A DNA stretch of 64,000 nucleotides. Origin: Conexibacter arvalis. GTDB taxonomy: Bacteria > Actinomycetota > Thermoleophilia > Solirubrobacterales > Solirubrobacteraceae. Positions 52,963 through 61,185 of the stretch are shown here, in pieces (within the stretch, counting starts at the first letter, position 1; each line of letters begins with the position of its first letter). The DNA is taken from contig NZ_JACHNU010000002.1 in NCBI RefSeq assembly GCF_014199525.1, forward strand, positions 602,147-666,146. The letters are read 5' to 3'. Below the pieces are notes generated by a model, which did no database searches, was not told the origin of the DNA, and saw only the letters and a list, made by a program, of their open reading frames with translations. Made by a program: the position numbers and the translations under genes.

Positions 52963-54366
52963 TCAGCGGGCGACGGCGGCGCCGGACTCGACGAGCGCGG
53001 CGTGGTCGCGCTCGTTCTGGTCGGCGTACGCCTCCGCGAAGCGCGCCAGCGCGCGGTCGAAGACGTCGCCGGAGCCAAGGTAGGCGGCGATCCGGCGCGT
53101 GTCGGCCGAGCGGGCGTGGGCGCGGGCGAGCGTCGCGCCGCACAGCTGGCCGTAGGCGGCCAGCGCCGTCGGCGCCATCTCGTCGAGGTCGGCCGACATC
53201 TTCCAGTCCCACAGCTGGCGGACGTAGAAGTCGCGCTTCTCGCCCGCGGGGTCGGTGACCGTCAGCCACCCGAGCAGCACGTCGCTGGCCGCCTGCATCA
53301 GCCACTGGCCCTCGACGACGCGGCGGCCGCCGTGGCGGTAGCGGCCGGCGCCCGCGTACGGCGCCAGCACCGACGGGCCGGCCTCCTTCGCCTGCAGGAA
53401 CAGCGGGTCGTCGTCGCGCTCGCCGAGCAGCAGGACGATCCAGCAGCGCGTGCCGACGCTCCCGACGCCGACGACCTTGCGCGCCGCGTGGACGTAGCGG
53501 TAGCGCGACAGGAGGTTGGCGGTCGCGCCGGCGACGCTGTCGCGGTAGCTGGCGAGCAGCCCGCGCATCCCGGCCTCGACGTCGGGTGCGGCGCCGCCGG
53601 CCGCGGTCTCCTCGATCGGCACGAGCAGCGGCGGGTCGGAGACGATCCGGACGCTGCCGTCGACCGTCTCGGTCAGCTTCTCGAAGGCGCGCAGGCTGGT
53701 CTTGCCGTGGGCCTTCGCGAGATTGCGCTCGTAGCGGTCGCGCTCGTCGCGGCTGGCGCGCGCCCGCCATCTCTGCACCGTCCCCTCGAGGTCGACGCGC
53801 ACCGACCACAGGTCGAGCAGCCGCATGCCGGAGAAGCGGCGCAGCGCCTCGCGGTACGCGCGCGCGGTCGCCGTCGTGGCGCGCTCGCGCTGCCCGTCGT
53901 CGAAGCCGCGGTCGCGGCCGGCGATCGCGACGCTCGCGACCAGCCGCTTGACGTCCCACTCCCACGGGCCGGGCGCCGTCTCGTCGAAGTCGTTGACGTC
54001 GAAGACGAGCGTGCGGTCGGGCGCGGCGAAGCCCCCGAAGTTGGCGAGGTGGGCGTCGCCGCACAGCTGGACGCGCGGGCCGGTGACCGGCGTCGCGGCG
54101 AGGTCGGCCGCCATCACGTTCGCGGCGCCGCGAAAGAAGGCGAACGGCGAGGCCGCCATCCGCTCCCGCCGCAGCGGCACCAGCTCGGCGAGCCGCGTCG
54201 CCTCCTGCCGCTCCAGCAGCCGCAGCGGGTCCGGCCGGTCGGCGGCCGGCTCCCAGTCGCCGTGCGCGCTGCGCGGCAGCGCCTTGCGCAGCGCCCGTCC
54301 GTCCGCGTCGGGACCGGCGCCGTCGCGTGCGCCCTGCACCGTCCCGTCTCCGCCGTGCCGGCTCAT
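52963..54366 (-). CDS. DUF2252 family protein
   Basis: A 467-residue protein with the DUF2252 hallmarks LCGDAHLANFGGF and VFDVNDFDE, a kinase/phosphotransferase-like arrangement in which GDxHxxNF and DFDE resemble the catalytic and metal-binding loops of aminoglycoside-phosphotransferase-fold enzymes. Further blocks are WDVKRLVAS and FYVRQLWDWK. Substrate unknown. It is convergent with the SDR gene (16-base gap) and diverges from a small membrane-protein gene; the 126 bases between those starts hold no clear motif. Confidence 0.9.
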   Translation of the reverse strand: MSRHGGDGTVQGARDGAGPDADGRALRKALPRSAHGDWEPAADRPDPLRLLERQEATRLAELVPLRRERMAASPFAFFRGAANVMAADLAATPVTGPRVQLCGDAHLANFGGFAAPDRTLVFDVNDFDETAPGPWEWDVKRLVASVAIAGRDRGFDDGQRERATTATARAYREALRRFSGMRLLDLWSVRVDLEGTVQRWRARASRDERDRYERNLAKAHGKTSLRAFEKLTETVDGSVRIVSDPPLLVPIEETAAGGAAPDVEAGMRGLLASYRDSVAGATANLLSRYRYVHAARKVVGVGSVGTRCWIVLLLGERDDDPLFLQAKEAGPSVLAPYAGAGRYRHGGRRVVEGQWLMQAASDVLLGWLTVTDPAGEKRDFYVRQLWDWKMSADLDEMAPTALAAYGQLCGATLARAHARSADTRRIAAYLGSGDVFDRALARFAEAYADQNERDHAALVESGAAVAR

Positions 54367-54492
54367 CGTGCCCCCACCTTCTCACGTCGCGCCGCTCCCG
54401 TCAGCGCCTTCCATACCGGATTGAGACCGGCCGCGGTTGGCAAGCGCGGCCCTGTCTGGGACCGTGGTCGGACCCGAGCGACTGGAGGACCG

Positions 54493-54927
54493 ATGGGTGT
54501 CCATGCTTCCGGCGGCGGCGTATCCGCCAGCTCCGACGTCACGTCCCGCGCGCATCCCAGCGGCTGGGTCGTCTTCGCCGGGACGATGCTGGCGATCGTC
54601 GCGACGCTGAACATCATCTACGGCATTGCGGCGATCAGCGATTCCAGCTTCTTCGTCAACGATGCCCAGTACGTGATCAGCGGTCTCAACACGTGGGGCT
54701 GGGTGGCGCTGATCATCGGCTGCGTGCAGATGCTGTGCGCCTTCGGCGTGTGGGCGCAGAACACGGCGGCCGTGTGGGCCGGCATCGCCTTCGCGGGGCT
54801 GAACGCGATCGCGCAGCTGCTGATGCTGCCCGCGTACCCGTTCCTGTCGCTGGCGCTGTTCGGCGTCGACATGCTCGTGATCTACGGGCTGGCCGTCCAC
54901 GGCACGCGGCAGCAGCAGCTGGCCTGA
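54493..54927 (+). CDS. four-helix membrane protein (DUF7144-like)
   Basis: A 144-residue protein with a polar 20-residue N-terminus and four hydrophobic segments: WVVFAGTMLAIVATLNIIYG, TWGWVALIIGCVQMLCAFGVW, AAVWAGIAFAGLNAIAQLL and SLALFGVDMLVIYGLAV. This resembles a common actinobacterial family of small four-helix membrane proteins annotated with a DUF name; the function is unknown. The ATG at 54493 has GGAGG five bases upstream. A GNRA-capped hairpin follows the stop. Confidence 0.82.
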   Translation: MGVHASGGGVSASSDVTSRAHPSGWVVFAGTMLAIVATLNIIYGIAAISDSSFFVNDAQYVISGLNTWGWVALIIGCVQMLCAFGVWAQNTAAVWAGIAFAGLNAIAQLLMLPAYPFLSLALFGVDMLVIYGLAVHGTRQQQLA

Positions 54928-54954
54928 GCTGGATCGCCCGTTCGCTGAGGGTCA

Positions 54955-54980
54955 GGCGGCCGCGCGGAAGCGCGGCCGCC
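54955..54980. terminator. GNRA-capped 11-bp hairpin between convergent genes
   Basis: GGCGGCCGCGC and GCGCGGCCGCC are perfect 11-bp arms closed by a GGAA tetraloop (GNRA type). It lies between the small membrane gene and the end of the aminotransferase gene and can work on both strands. There is no U-tract; compare the similar hairpin at 14697-14722. Confidence 0.7.
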
Positions 54981-54986
54981 GGGGCC

Positions 54987-56378
54987 TCAGTGCCCGACCC
55001 GCTTGCCGGCCTCGGTCAGCACCTCGCCGAGGATCGCGGCGATCTCGTCGAACTGCTGCTGCTCGGCGACCAGCGGCGGCGAGATCTGCACGACCGGCTC
55101 GCCGCGGTCGTCGGCGCGGCAGATCAGGCCGGCGTCGAAGAGGCGCTCGGAGAGGAAGCCGCGCAGCAGGTCCTCGGACTCCGCGTCGCTGAAGAAGGCG
55201 TTGGTCTCCTTGTCCTTCACCAGCTCGACGGCGAAGAAGTAGCCGGTGCCGCGCAGGTCGCCGACGATCGGCAGGTCGAGCAGCGGCGCGAGCGTCTCGC
55301 GGAACCGCTCCTCGCTGGCGCGGACCTTCTGCGGCAGCTGCTCGCGCTCCATGATCTCGATGTTCTTCAGCGCGATCGCCGACTGGACCGGGTGGCCGCC
55401 GAAGGTGATGCCGTGCAGGTAGGTGGCGTCGCCCTCCAGGAACGGCGCGGCGACCTTGTCGGATGCGATCACGGCGCCGATCGACGCGTACGCCGAGGAG
55501 AGGCCCTTGGCGCTGGTGATCAGGTCGGGCCGGATGTCGTAGCGGTTGGAGGCGAACCAGTCGCCGATGCGGCCGAAGCCGGTGATCACCTCGTCGGCGA
55601 CGAGCAGGACGCCGTGCTCGTCGCAGAGCTCGCGCACGCCCTTGAAGTAGCCCTCCGGCGGGGTGAAGGCGCCGCCGGAGTTCTGCACCGGCTCCATGAT
55701 CACCATCGCGACCGTCTCCGGCCCCTCGGCGAGGATCGTCTGCTCCAGCTCGTCGAGCAGGAACTGCGTGAACTGCGCCTCGGTCTCCTCCGCCGGGCGG
55801 CGGAAGCGGTTGGTGTTGCGCAGCCGCGCGACCTGCGGGACGAGCGGCTCGAACGGGTTGCGGATCGGGCTGACGCCGGTGATCGAGAGGGCGCCGAGCG
55901 TCGAGCCGTGGTAGGCGACGTCGCGCGAGATCGCCTTCCAGCGGCGCTCGCCGTTGGCGGTGTGCCACTGGCGCGCGAGCTTCCACGCCGACTCGACCGC
56001 CTCCGAGCCGCCGGAGGTGAAGAAGACGCGGTTGAGGTCGCCGGGCGCCAGCTCGGCGACCTTCGCCGCCAGCTCGATCGAGCGCGGGTGGGCGTAGGAC
56101 CAGTTGGTGTAGTAGGGCAGCTCGCGCATCTGCGCGGCGGCCGCCTCGCCGATCTCCTCGCCGTGGGAGTAGCCGATCTGGACGGCGAAGAGGCCGGCCA
56201 GGCCGTCGAGGTAGCGCTTGCCGTCGGCGTCGTAGAGGTAGGAGCCCTCGCCGCGCGCGATGATCGGCACCGGCGCGTCGGCGTACGCGCTCATGCGCGT
56301 GAAGTGCATCCAAAGGTGGTCTCTGGCGGCCTGCTGCAGGTCGAGGCCGGGGACGGTGGTGGGATTCGTGGCAGTCAT
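54987..56378 (-). CDS. class III aminotransferase (omega-amine/putrescine type)
   Basis: A 463-residue PLP aminotransferase of class III. The pyridoxal lysine is in SAKGLSSAYASIG, the cofactor aspartate in LLVADEVITGFGRIG, and FFTSGGSEAVESAWK is the phosphate-binding cup. The N-terminus LWMHFTRMSAYADAPVPII is typical of omega-amino-acid:pyruvate and diamine aminotransferases. It starts three bases after the stop of the aldehyde dehydrogenase gene, so the pair should convert an amine such as putrescine to an amino acid by transamination and oxidation. The substrate is inferred from this pairing. Confidence 0.93.
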   Translation of the reverse strand: MTATNPTTVPGLDLQQAARDHLWMHFTRMSAYADAPVPIIARGEGSYLYDADGKRYLDGLAGLFAVQIGYSHGEEIGEAAAAQMRELPYYTNWSYAHPRSIELAAKVAELAPGDLNRVFFTSGGSEAVESAWKLARQWHTANGERRWKAISRDVAYHGSTLGALSITGVSPIRNPFEPLVPQVARLRNTNRFRRPAEETEAQFTQFLLDELEQTILAEGPETVAMVIMEPVQNSGGAFTPPEGYFKGVRELCDEHGVLLVADEVITGFGRIGDWFASNRYDIRPDLITSAKGLSSAYASIGAVIASDKVAAPFLEGDATYLHGITFGGHPVQSAIALKNIEIMEREQLPQKVRASEERFRETLAPLLDLPIVGDLRGTGYFFAVELVKDKETNAFFSDAESEDLLRGFLSERLFDAGLICRADDRGEPVVQISPPLVAEQQQFDEIAAILGEVLTEAGKRVGH

Positions 56379-56381
56379 CGC

Positions 56382-57842
56382 TCAGTGTCCGATCCGGATC
56401 GCGACATGCTTGATCTGCGTGTACTCCTCCATGGAGTAGATCGACATGTCCTTGCCGTAGCCCGACTCCTTGAAGCCGCCGTGCGGCATCTCCGAGGTGA
56501 TCGGGACGAGGTGGTCGTTGACCCAGACGCAGCCGAACTCGAGGCGCCGCGACGCGTCCATCGCGCGGCCGACGCTCTCGGTGAAGACGGAGGCGGCGAG
56601 GCCGTAGCGCGAGTCGTTGGCCCACTCCAGCGCCTGCTCGTAGTCGTCGGCGCGCTGGACGGTGACGACCGGGCCGAAGACCTCGTTCTGGATGATCTCG
56701 GAGTCCTGCGCGGCGCCGGTGACGATCGTCGGGACGACGAACGAGCCGCCGGCCGGGCCGACGTCGCTGCCGCCGCCAGTCGCGATCTCGGCCCCGGCGG
56801 AGGTCGCGCGGTCGAGGAAGCCGAGCACGCGCTCCTGCTGCTTGGCCGAGATGACCGGGCCCATCTCGATCTCGTCGCCGTCGGCGGGGTCGCCGACCTT
56901 CAGCGACTCGACGGCGGGGACGAGCTTCTCCAGCAGCGCGTCGTAGACCTTCTTCGTCGCGATCACGCGCGTGCCGGCGGTGCAGTCCTGGCCGGAGTTG
57001 GCGTAGCCGGCGACGCGGATCGCCGCGGCGGTCAGGTCGAGGTCGGCGTCGTCGAGCACGACGACCGGCGCCTTGCCGCCCAGCTCGAGGTGGACGCGCG
57101 TGAGGTTGTCGGCGGCGGCGCGCGCGATCGTCTTGCCGGTGCGGACGTCGCCTGTCAGCGAGACGAGGCCGATCGCCCGGTGCGTCGACAGCGGCGCGCC
57201 GACGCCCGGGCCGTCGCCGGTGACGACGTTCAGCACGCCGGCCGGGATCACGTCGGCGGCCAGCTCGGCGAAGCGCAGCAGCGACAGCGGCGTGCCCTCG
57301 GCCGGCTTGAGGATCTGCACGTTGCCGGCCGACAGCGCCGGGCCCATCTTCCACGCTGCCATGTTGAGCGGGTAGTTCCACGGCGCGATGCCGGCGACGA
57401 TGCCGATCGGCTCGCGGCGGATCATCGACGTGTAGCCCTTCATGTACTCGCCGGCCGACTTGCCCTCGAGATTGCGGGCGGCGCCGGCGTAGAAGCGCAG
57501 CAGGTCGGCCGAGGCGCTCACCTCGTCCTTGGCCATCTGCAGCGGCTTGCCGGTGTTGGCCGACTCCAGCGCGCCGAGCTCGTCGGTCGCGGCGTCCATC
57601 ACGTCGGCCATCGCCAGCAGCACGGTCGCGCGCTCGCCGGGGGTCGCGTCGAGCCACTCGCGCTTGGCCGCCTTGGCGGCCTCGACCGCGCGCTCGACGT
57701 CGGCGGCGGTGCCCTCGGGCACGGTCGCGATCACGGCGCCGGTCGCGGGGTTGCGGATCTCGCGCGTCCCACCCTCGACGGCGTCGACCTGGCGGCCGCC
57801 GACGAAGTTGCGGAACGTGGTGCTCGGTGCGATGGAAGCCAC
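56382..57842 (-). CDS. aminobutyraldehyde-type aldehyde dehydrogenase
   Basis: A 486-residue NAD-dependent aldehyde dehydrogenase. Catalytic cysteine in GQDCTAGTR, glutamate in [10 protein letters not shown], and VSLTGDVRTGK for NAD. The end FKESGYGKDMSIYSMEEYTQIKHV is distinctive of gamma-aminobutyraldehyde dehydrogenases. GTG at 57842 was chosen because GAGAGG lies six bases upstream; an ATG at 57863 adds seven residues but has no ribosome-binding site. First gene of the two-gene amine operon, divergent from an Lrp-type regulator. The paralogue at 28171 shares its EGKSAGEYM and YTSMIRREP blocks. Confidence 0.92.
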   Translation of the reverse strand: MASIAPSTTFRNFVGGRQVDAVEGGTREIRNPATGAVIATVPEGTAADVERAVEAAKAAKREWLDATPGERATVLLAMADVMDAATDELGALESANTGKPLQMAKDEVSASADLLRFYAGAARNLEGKSAGEYMKGYTSMIRREPIGIVAGIAPWNYPLNMAAWKMGPALSAGNVQILKPAEGTPLSLLRFAELAADVIPAGVLNVVTGDGPGVGAPLSTHRAIGLVSLTGDVRTGKTIARAAADNLTRVHLELGGKAPVVVLDDADLDLTAAAIRVAGYANSGQDCTAGTRVIATKKVYDALLEKLVPAVESLKVGDPADGDEIEMGPVISAKQQERVLGFLDRATSAGAEIATGGGSDVGPAGGSFVVPTIVTGAAQDSEIIQNEVFGPVVTVQRADDYEQALEWANDSRYGLAASVFTESVGRAMDASRRLEFGCVWVNDHLVPITSEMPHGGFKESGYGKDMSIYSMEEYTQIKHVAIRIGH

Positions 57843-57870
57843 GTGAAGCCTCTCGTCCTTCATTGCGGTT

Positions 57871-57952
57871 TGCGTACCCACACCCACCATACACTGAGGA
57901 ATACGCACTTGCCAGCGAACTTCACTGCGCATGAGATCAACCGACGTCGGTT
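57871..57952. promoter_or_regulatory. operator region between amine operon and Lrp-type gene
   Basis: Two symmetric elements lie in the 127 bases between the divergent starts: TGCGTA (57871-57876) with TACGCA (57902-57907), 6-bp arms 25 bases apart, and the perfect 14-bp palindrome AACCGACGTCGGTT (57939-57952), 18 bases before the regulator ATG. Lrp/AsnC proteins often bind several sites beside their own gene, so these are natural candidates for control of both transcripts. Confidence 0.5.
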
Positions 57953-57969
57953 CGGATAGCATCGCCGGA

Positions 57970-58455
57970 ATGGCCGACCGGAAACGCGGGATCGCGGGCA
58001 GCGCGACGCTCGACGACCTCGACCGCGCGCTCGTCGCCGCGCTGCAGGCCGACGGCCGCGAGTCGTTCCGCAACATCGCGCGGCGGCTGAACGTCGCGGA
58101 GGGGACGATCCGCAACCGCTACGAGCGGCTCTCCGACGCCGGCGTGCTCGACGTCGTCGGCGTCACCAACCCGCTCGCGCTCGGCTTCGACGCGATGGCG
58201 ATGGTCGGCGTCAAGACGAGCGGCCGGCCGCAGCAGGTCGCCGAGGCGCTCTCCGGGATGGAGGAGGTCAGCTACGTCGTGATCGTCGCCGGGCAGTTCG
58301 ACCTGCTGGTCGAGGTCGTCTGCACCGACCACGCCCACCTGCTGGAGATGACCGAGCGGCTGCGCGCCCTCGACGGGATCGTCACGACCGACACCTTCGT
58401 CTACCTCAAGCTCGCCAGACAGAGCTTCGAGCACGGCCAGCTTCCGCGCCGCTGA
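57970..58455 (+). CDS. Lrp/AsnC-family transcriptional regulator
   Basis: A 161-residue regulator: the N-terminal HTH (LDDLDRALVAALQADGRESFRN and VAEGTIRNRYERLSDAGVL) and the C-terminal RAM ligand domain (VGVKTSGRPQQVAEALSG, YVVIVAGQFDLLVEVVCTD). It probably senses an amino acid or amine and controls the divergent aldehyde dehydrogenase/aminotransferase operon. I start it at ATG 57970; thirteen further in-frame codons upstream lie over the palindrome. A 49-bp palindrome follows 28 bases after the stop. Confidence 0.92.
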   Translation: MADRKRGIAGSATLDDLDRALVAALQADGRESFRNIARRLNVAEGTIRNRYERLSDAGVLDVVGVTNPLALGFDAMAMVGVKTSGRPQQVAEALSGMEEVSYVVIVAGQFDLLVEVVCTDHAHLLEMTERLRALDGIVTTDTFVYLKLARQSFEHGQLPRR

Positions 58456-58483
58456 GGCTGAGCGGCGCGCGGCGCGCGGACGC

Positions 58484-58532
58484 GAGCTGCGTCGATCTGC
58501 CTACCGCTGCGGTAGGCAGATCGACGCAGCTC
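58484..58532. repeat. 49-bp perfect palindrome
   Basis: The arms 58484-58507 and 58509-58532 (24 bases each, beginning GAGCTGCGTCGATCTGCC) are exact reverse complements around a single T; the next bases out add one more pair and a G-T. It lies between the Lrp stop and the antiporter start. Possible roles are a very stable transcript end, a cruciform or a protein site. It has no U-tract. Confidence 0.85.
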
Positions 58533-58557
58533 GTGCGCCGACGAATACCCTCCTTTG

Positions 58558-60444
58558 GTGGCGATCGACGGCAACGGCGGACAGACGACCCCCAGGCGGC
58601 GCCAGCTGCTCGCCCAGCTCGCCGCGCCGCTGCGCTCGTTCATCGCGACCGAGGCCGGCAGCGCCGGGCTGCTGCTCGCCGCCACGATCGTCGCGCTGCT
58701 GTGGGCCAACTCGCCCGCCTCCGACTCCTACGAGTCGTTCTGGCACACCGAGCTGGCGATCCGGCTCGGCGACTGGAACCTCGACCTCGACCTGCGCCAC
58801 TGGCTCGACGAGGGGCTGATGGCGCTGTTCTTCTTCGTGATCGGGCTCGAGGTGCGGCGCGAGTGGTCGCTCGGCGAGCTGCGCGACCGCAGCCGCGTCG
58901 TCGTCCCGGTGATCGCCGGCGTCGGCGGCATGGTCGTGCCGGTGCTCCTCTACCTGCTGGTCTCGCCGTCGGAGGCGAACCACGGCTGGGGGATCGTGAT
59001 CGCGACCGACACGGCGTTCATGCTCGGCGCGATGGCGATCGTCGGGCCGGCCTGCCCGACGCAGCTGCGCGTCTTCCTGCTGACCCTGTCGATCGTCGAC
59101 GACATCGTCGCGATCAGCGTGATCGGGATCGTCTACTCCTCCGCGCTCGACGCGATCGCGCTGATCGTCGCGATCGCCTGCCTGGCGGGGATCGCGACGC
59201 TGTCGCAGCTGCGCGTCTGGCGCGGCTCGGCGTACGCGCTGCTCGGTGCCGGGCTGTGGCTGGCGACGCTGATCGCCGGGCTGCACCCGACGATCGCCGG
59301 CATGGCCGCCGGCCTGCTCGTCGCCGCCTACGCGCCGACCAGAGCGCAGGTCGACGAGGCCGCCTCCAGAGCGCACGCCTTCCGCCAGTCGCCGCTCGCC
59401 AGCGTCGCGCGCGACGCGACCCGCAGCGTCGAGCGGGCGCTCTCGCCCAACGAGCGCATGCAGGAGCTGCTGCACCCGTGGACCAGCTACGTGATCGTGC
59501 CGCTGTTCGCGCTCGCCAACGCCGGCGTCGACCTGCGCGGCGGCGCGCTCGGCGACGCGCTCGGCTCGCCGCTGACGTGGGCGATCGTCGCCGGCCTCGT
59601 CGGCGGCAAGACGATCGGCATCGCGCTCGGCGCGCTCGGCGCCGTGCGGGCGCGGCTGGGGAAGCTGCCGGAGGGGGTCGGCGAGGGGCAGGTCGTCGGC
59701 GGCGCGGCGCTGTCGGGGATCGGCTTCACCGTCTCGCTGCTGATCGCCGGGCTCGCCTTCGAGGACTCGACGTTCGTCGAGGAGGCGAAGATCGGCGTCC
59801 TGCTCGCGGCGGCGCTCGCGGTCGTGACCGGCTGGGTCGCCTTCCGGCTCGCCGCGGTCCTGCGCGGCGAGGTCTCCGCTGGCCTGCCGACCGTGCTCGA
59901 CCCGCCGGTCGACCCCGAGCGCGACCACATCCGGGGGCCGCTCGACGCGCCGCTGACGCTGGTCGAGTTCGCCGACTTCGAGTGCCCCTTCTGCGGCCGC
60001 GCGACCGGGATGGTGAGGGAGCTGCGCAGACGGTTCGGCGACGACCTGCGCTACGTCGTGCGGCATCTGCCGCTGGTCGACGTCCACCCCCATGCCGAGC
60101 TGGCCGCGCAGGCGATGGAGGAGGCCGGCGAGCAGGGCAGATTCTGGGAGATGCACGACAAGCTCTTCGACCACCAGGACGAGCTCGAGTTCGAGGACCT
60201 GCTCGGCTACGCCGGCAGGCTCGAGATCGACGTCGAGGAGCTGGCGCGGGCGCTGCAGGACGGCCGCCACGCCGCCCGCGTGCGCACCGACGTCGCGAGC
60301 GCGGAGGCGAGCGGCGTCCGCGGAACGCCGACCTTCTTCGTCAACGGCAGACGCCACGTCGGCCCCTACGACGCCGAGACGCTCGCGCGCGAGCTGCTCG
60401 AGACGGCGCCGCGGCGGGCCGGAGCCGAGCCCGCGGCGACATAA
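58558..60444 (+). CDS. nhaA: NhaA Na+/H+ antiporter fused to a DsbA-like thioredoxin domain
   Basis: A 628-residue fusion. Residues about 25-425 are an NhaA antiporter with some 11 membrane helices, including the essential paired aspartates in [11 protein letters not shown] and [10 protein letters not shown]. From about 460 a soluble DsbA-like domain follows: [17 protein letters not shown] with CPFC at 476-479, [11 protein letters not shown] and [15 protein letters not shown], whose cis-proline motif precedes Thr-Phe. The thiol domain may protect or regulate the antiporter or act on other proteins. The GTG at 58558 lacks a ribosome-binding site; TTG at 58555 is next to it. A palindromic repeat follows the stop. 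Confidence 0.93.
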   Translation: MAIDGNGGQTTPRRRQLLAQLAAPLRSFIATEAGSAGLLLAATIVALLWANSPASDSYESFWHTELAIRLGDWNLDLDLRHWLDEGLMALFFFVIGLEVRREWSLGELRDRSRVVVPVIAGVGGMVVPVLLYLLVSPSEANHGWGIVIATDTAFMLGAMAIVGPACPTQLRVFLLTLSIVDDIVAISVIGIVYSSALDAIALIVAIACLAGIATLSQLRVWRGSAYALLGAGLWLATLIAGLHPTIAGMAAGLLVAAYAPTRAQVDEAASRAHAFRQSPLASVARDATRSVERALSPNERMQELLHPWTSYVIVPLFALANAGVDLRGGALGDALGSPLTWAIVAGLVGGKTIGIALGALGAVRARLGKLPEGVGEGQVVGGAALSGIGFTVSLLIAGLAFEDSTFVEEAKIGVLLAAALAVVTGWVAFRLAAVLRGEVSAGLPTVLDPPVDPERDHIRGPLDAPLTLVEFADFECPFCGRATGMVRELRRRFGDDLRYVVRHLPLVDVHPHAELAAQAMEEAGEQGRFWEMHDKLFDHQDELEFEDLLGYAGRLEIDVEELARALQDGRHAARVRTDVASAEASGVRGTPTFFVNGRRHVGPYDAETLARELLETAPRRAGAEPAAT

Positions 60445-60452
60445 CGGCGGAC

Positions 60453-60477
60453 TCTCACCCTCAGGTCGAGGGTGAGA
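60453..60477. repeat. 25-bp palindromic element, copy 2
   Basis: TCTCACCCTC and GAGGGTGAGA are perfect 10-bp arms around AGGTC. The left arm and most of the centre are identical to the element at 10881-10905. Here it lies between two convergent gene ends (9 bases after the NhaA stop), where a hairpin terminator is the simpler reading than an operator. Confidence 0.6.
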
Positions 60478-60509
60478 CGCCACGGCGGGAGTGCCGGTGT
60501 GGCGGGCGA

Positions 60510-61181
60510 TCAGGCGCTGAGCGGCAGCGCGGCCGCGCCGTCCGGCCCCTCCCCCGCCCACCAGCCCGCAATCGCCTCGTCGAGAACGCTGCCGAGCGCC
60601 GCCGCCTCGGCCCGCGGCGGCACGACCGTCACGCGCGCGCCGATCGCGGCCAGCTCTGCGCGCGTCCGCGCGACCGCCGCCTCCTCCTGGAAGCCCGGCA
60701 GGACCAGCACGGGCAGCCCGCCGGCGTCGCACGCCGGACGCTCCCACCCGGGGACGACGGGCAGGGCGGCGTCGAGCGCGACGACGCCGGCGAGCAGCTC
60801 GGGGACGATCGCGGCCAGCGCAAGCGCCAGCTCGCCGCCCTGGCCGTGGCCGATCAGCAGCGGCGCGCCCCACTGCTCGCGCGCGCCGGTCGTCAGCTGC
60901 TCCACCGCGTAGAGCGCGTCGCCGAAGCTCGCCGGCTCGGTCTCGCCGTCGATCGATCTGACGAACCAGCGTCTGCCGACGTGCGCGCGGCTGAGGTAGA
61001 GGAACCGCAGCGGCTCCGGGACGACCAGCGCGCGCGCCGGCGCGGCCACGCGCGCCAGCGCGGTCAGCCGCTCGACGTCGGTGCCGGTGCCCTGGAGCAC
61101 GATCGCGGGAGCGGCGGGATCGCTCCCGCCGCCCGGCTCGACGAGCCCGTAGATCAGGCCGGCCCGGTCGAGCGCCTCCAC
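60510..61181 (-). CDS. alpha/beta-hydrolase-like protein lacking the nucleophile serine
   Basis: A 223-residue alpha/beta-hydrolase fold protein: AIVLQGTGTD (first strand and oxyanion turn), the nucleophile elbow region LLIGHGQGGELALALAAI, and LPVLVLPGFQEE. The elbow should read GxSxG, but here it is GHGQG, with Gly at the serine position, so classical ester hydrolysis is unlikely. It may be a non-catalytic or differently working member. The GTG start lies four bases after the flavoprotein stop, so it is co-transcribed with it. Confidence 0.75.
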   Translation of the reverse strand: MEALDRAGLIYGLVEPGGGSDPAAPAIVLQGTGTDVERLTALARVAAPARALVVPEPLRFLYLSRAHVGRRWFVRSIDGETEPASFGDALYAVEQLTTGAREQWGAPLLIGHGQGGELALALAAIVPELLAGVVALDAALPVVPGWERPACDAGGLPVLVLPGFQEEAAVARTRAELAAIGARVTVVPPRAEAAALGSVLDEAIAGWWAGEGPDGAAALPLSA

Positions 61182-61185
61182 CCCG

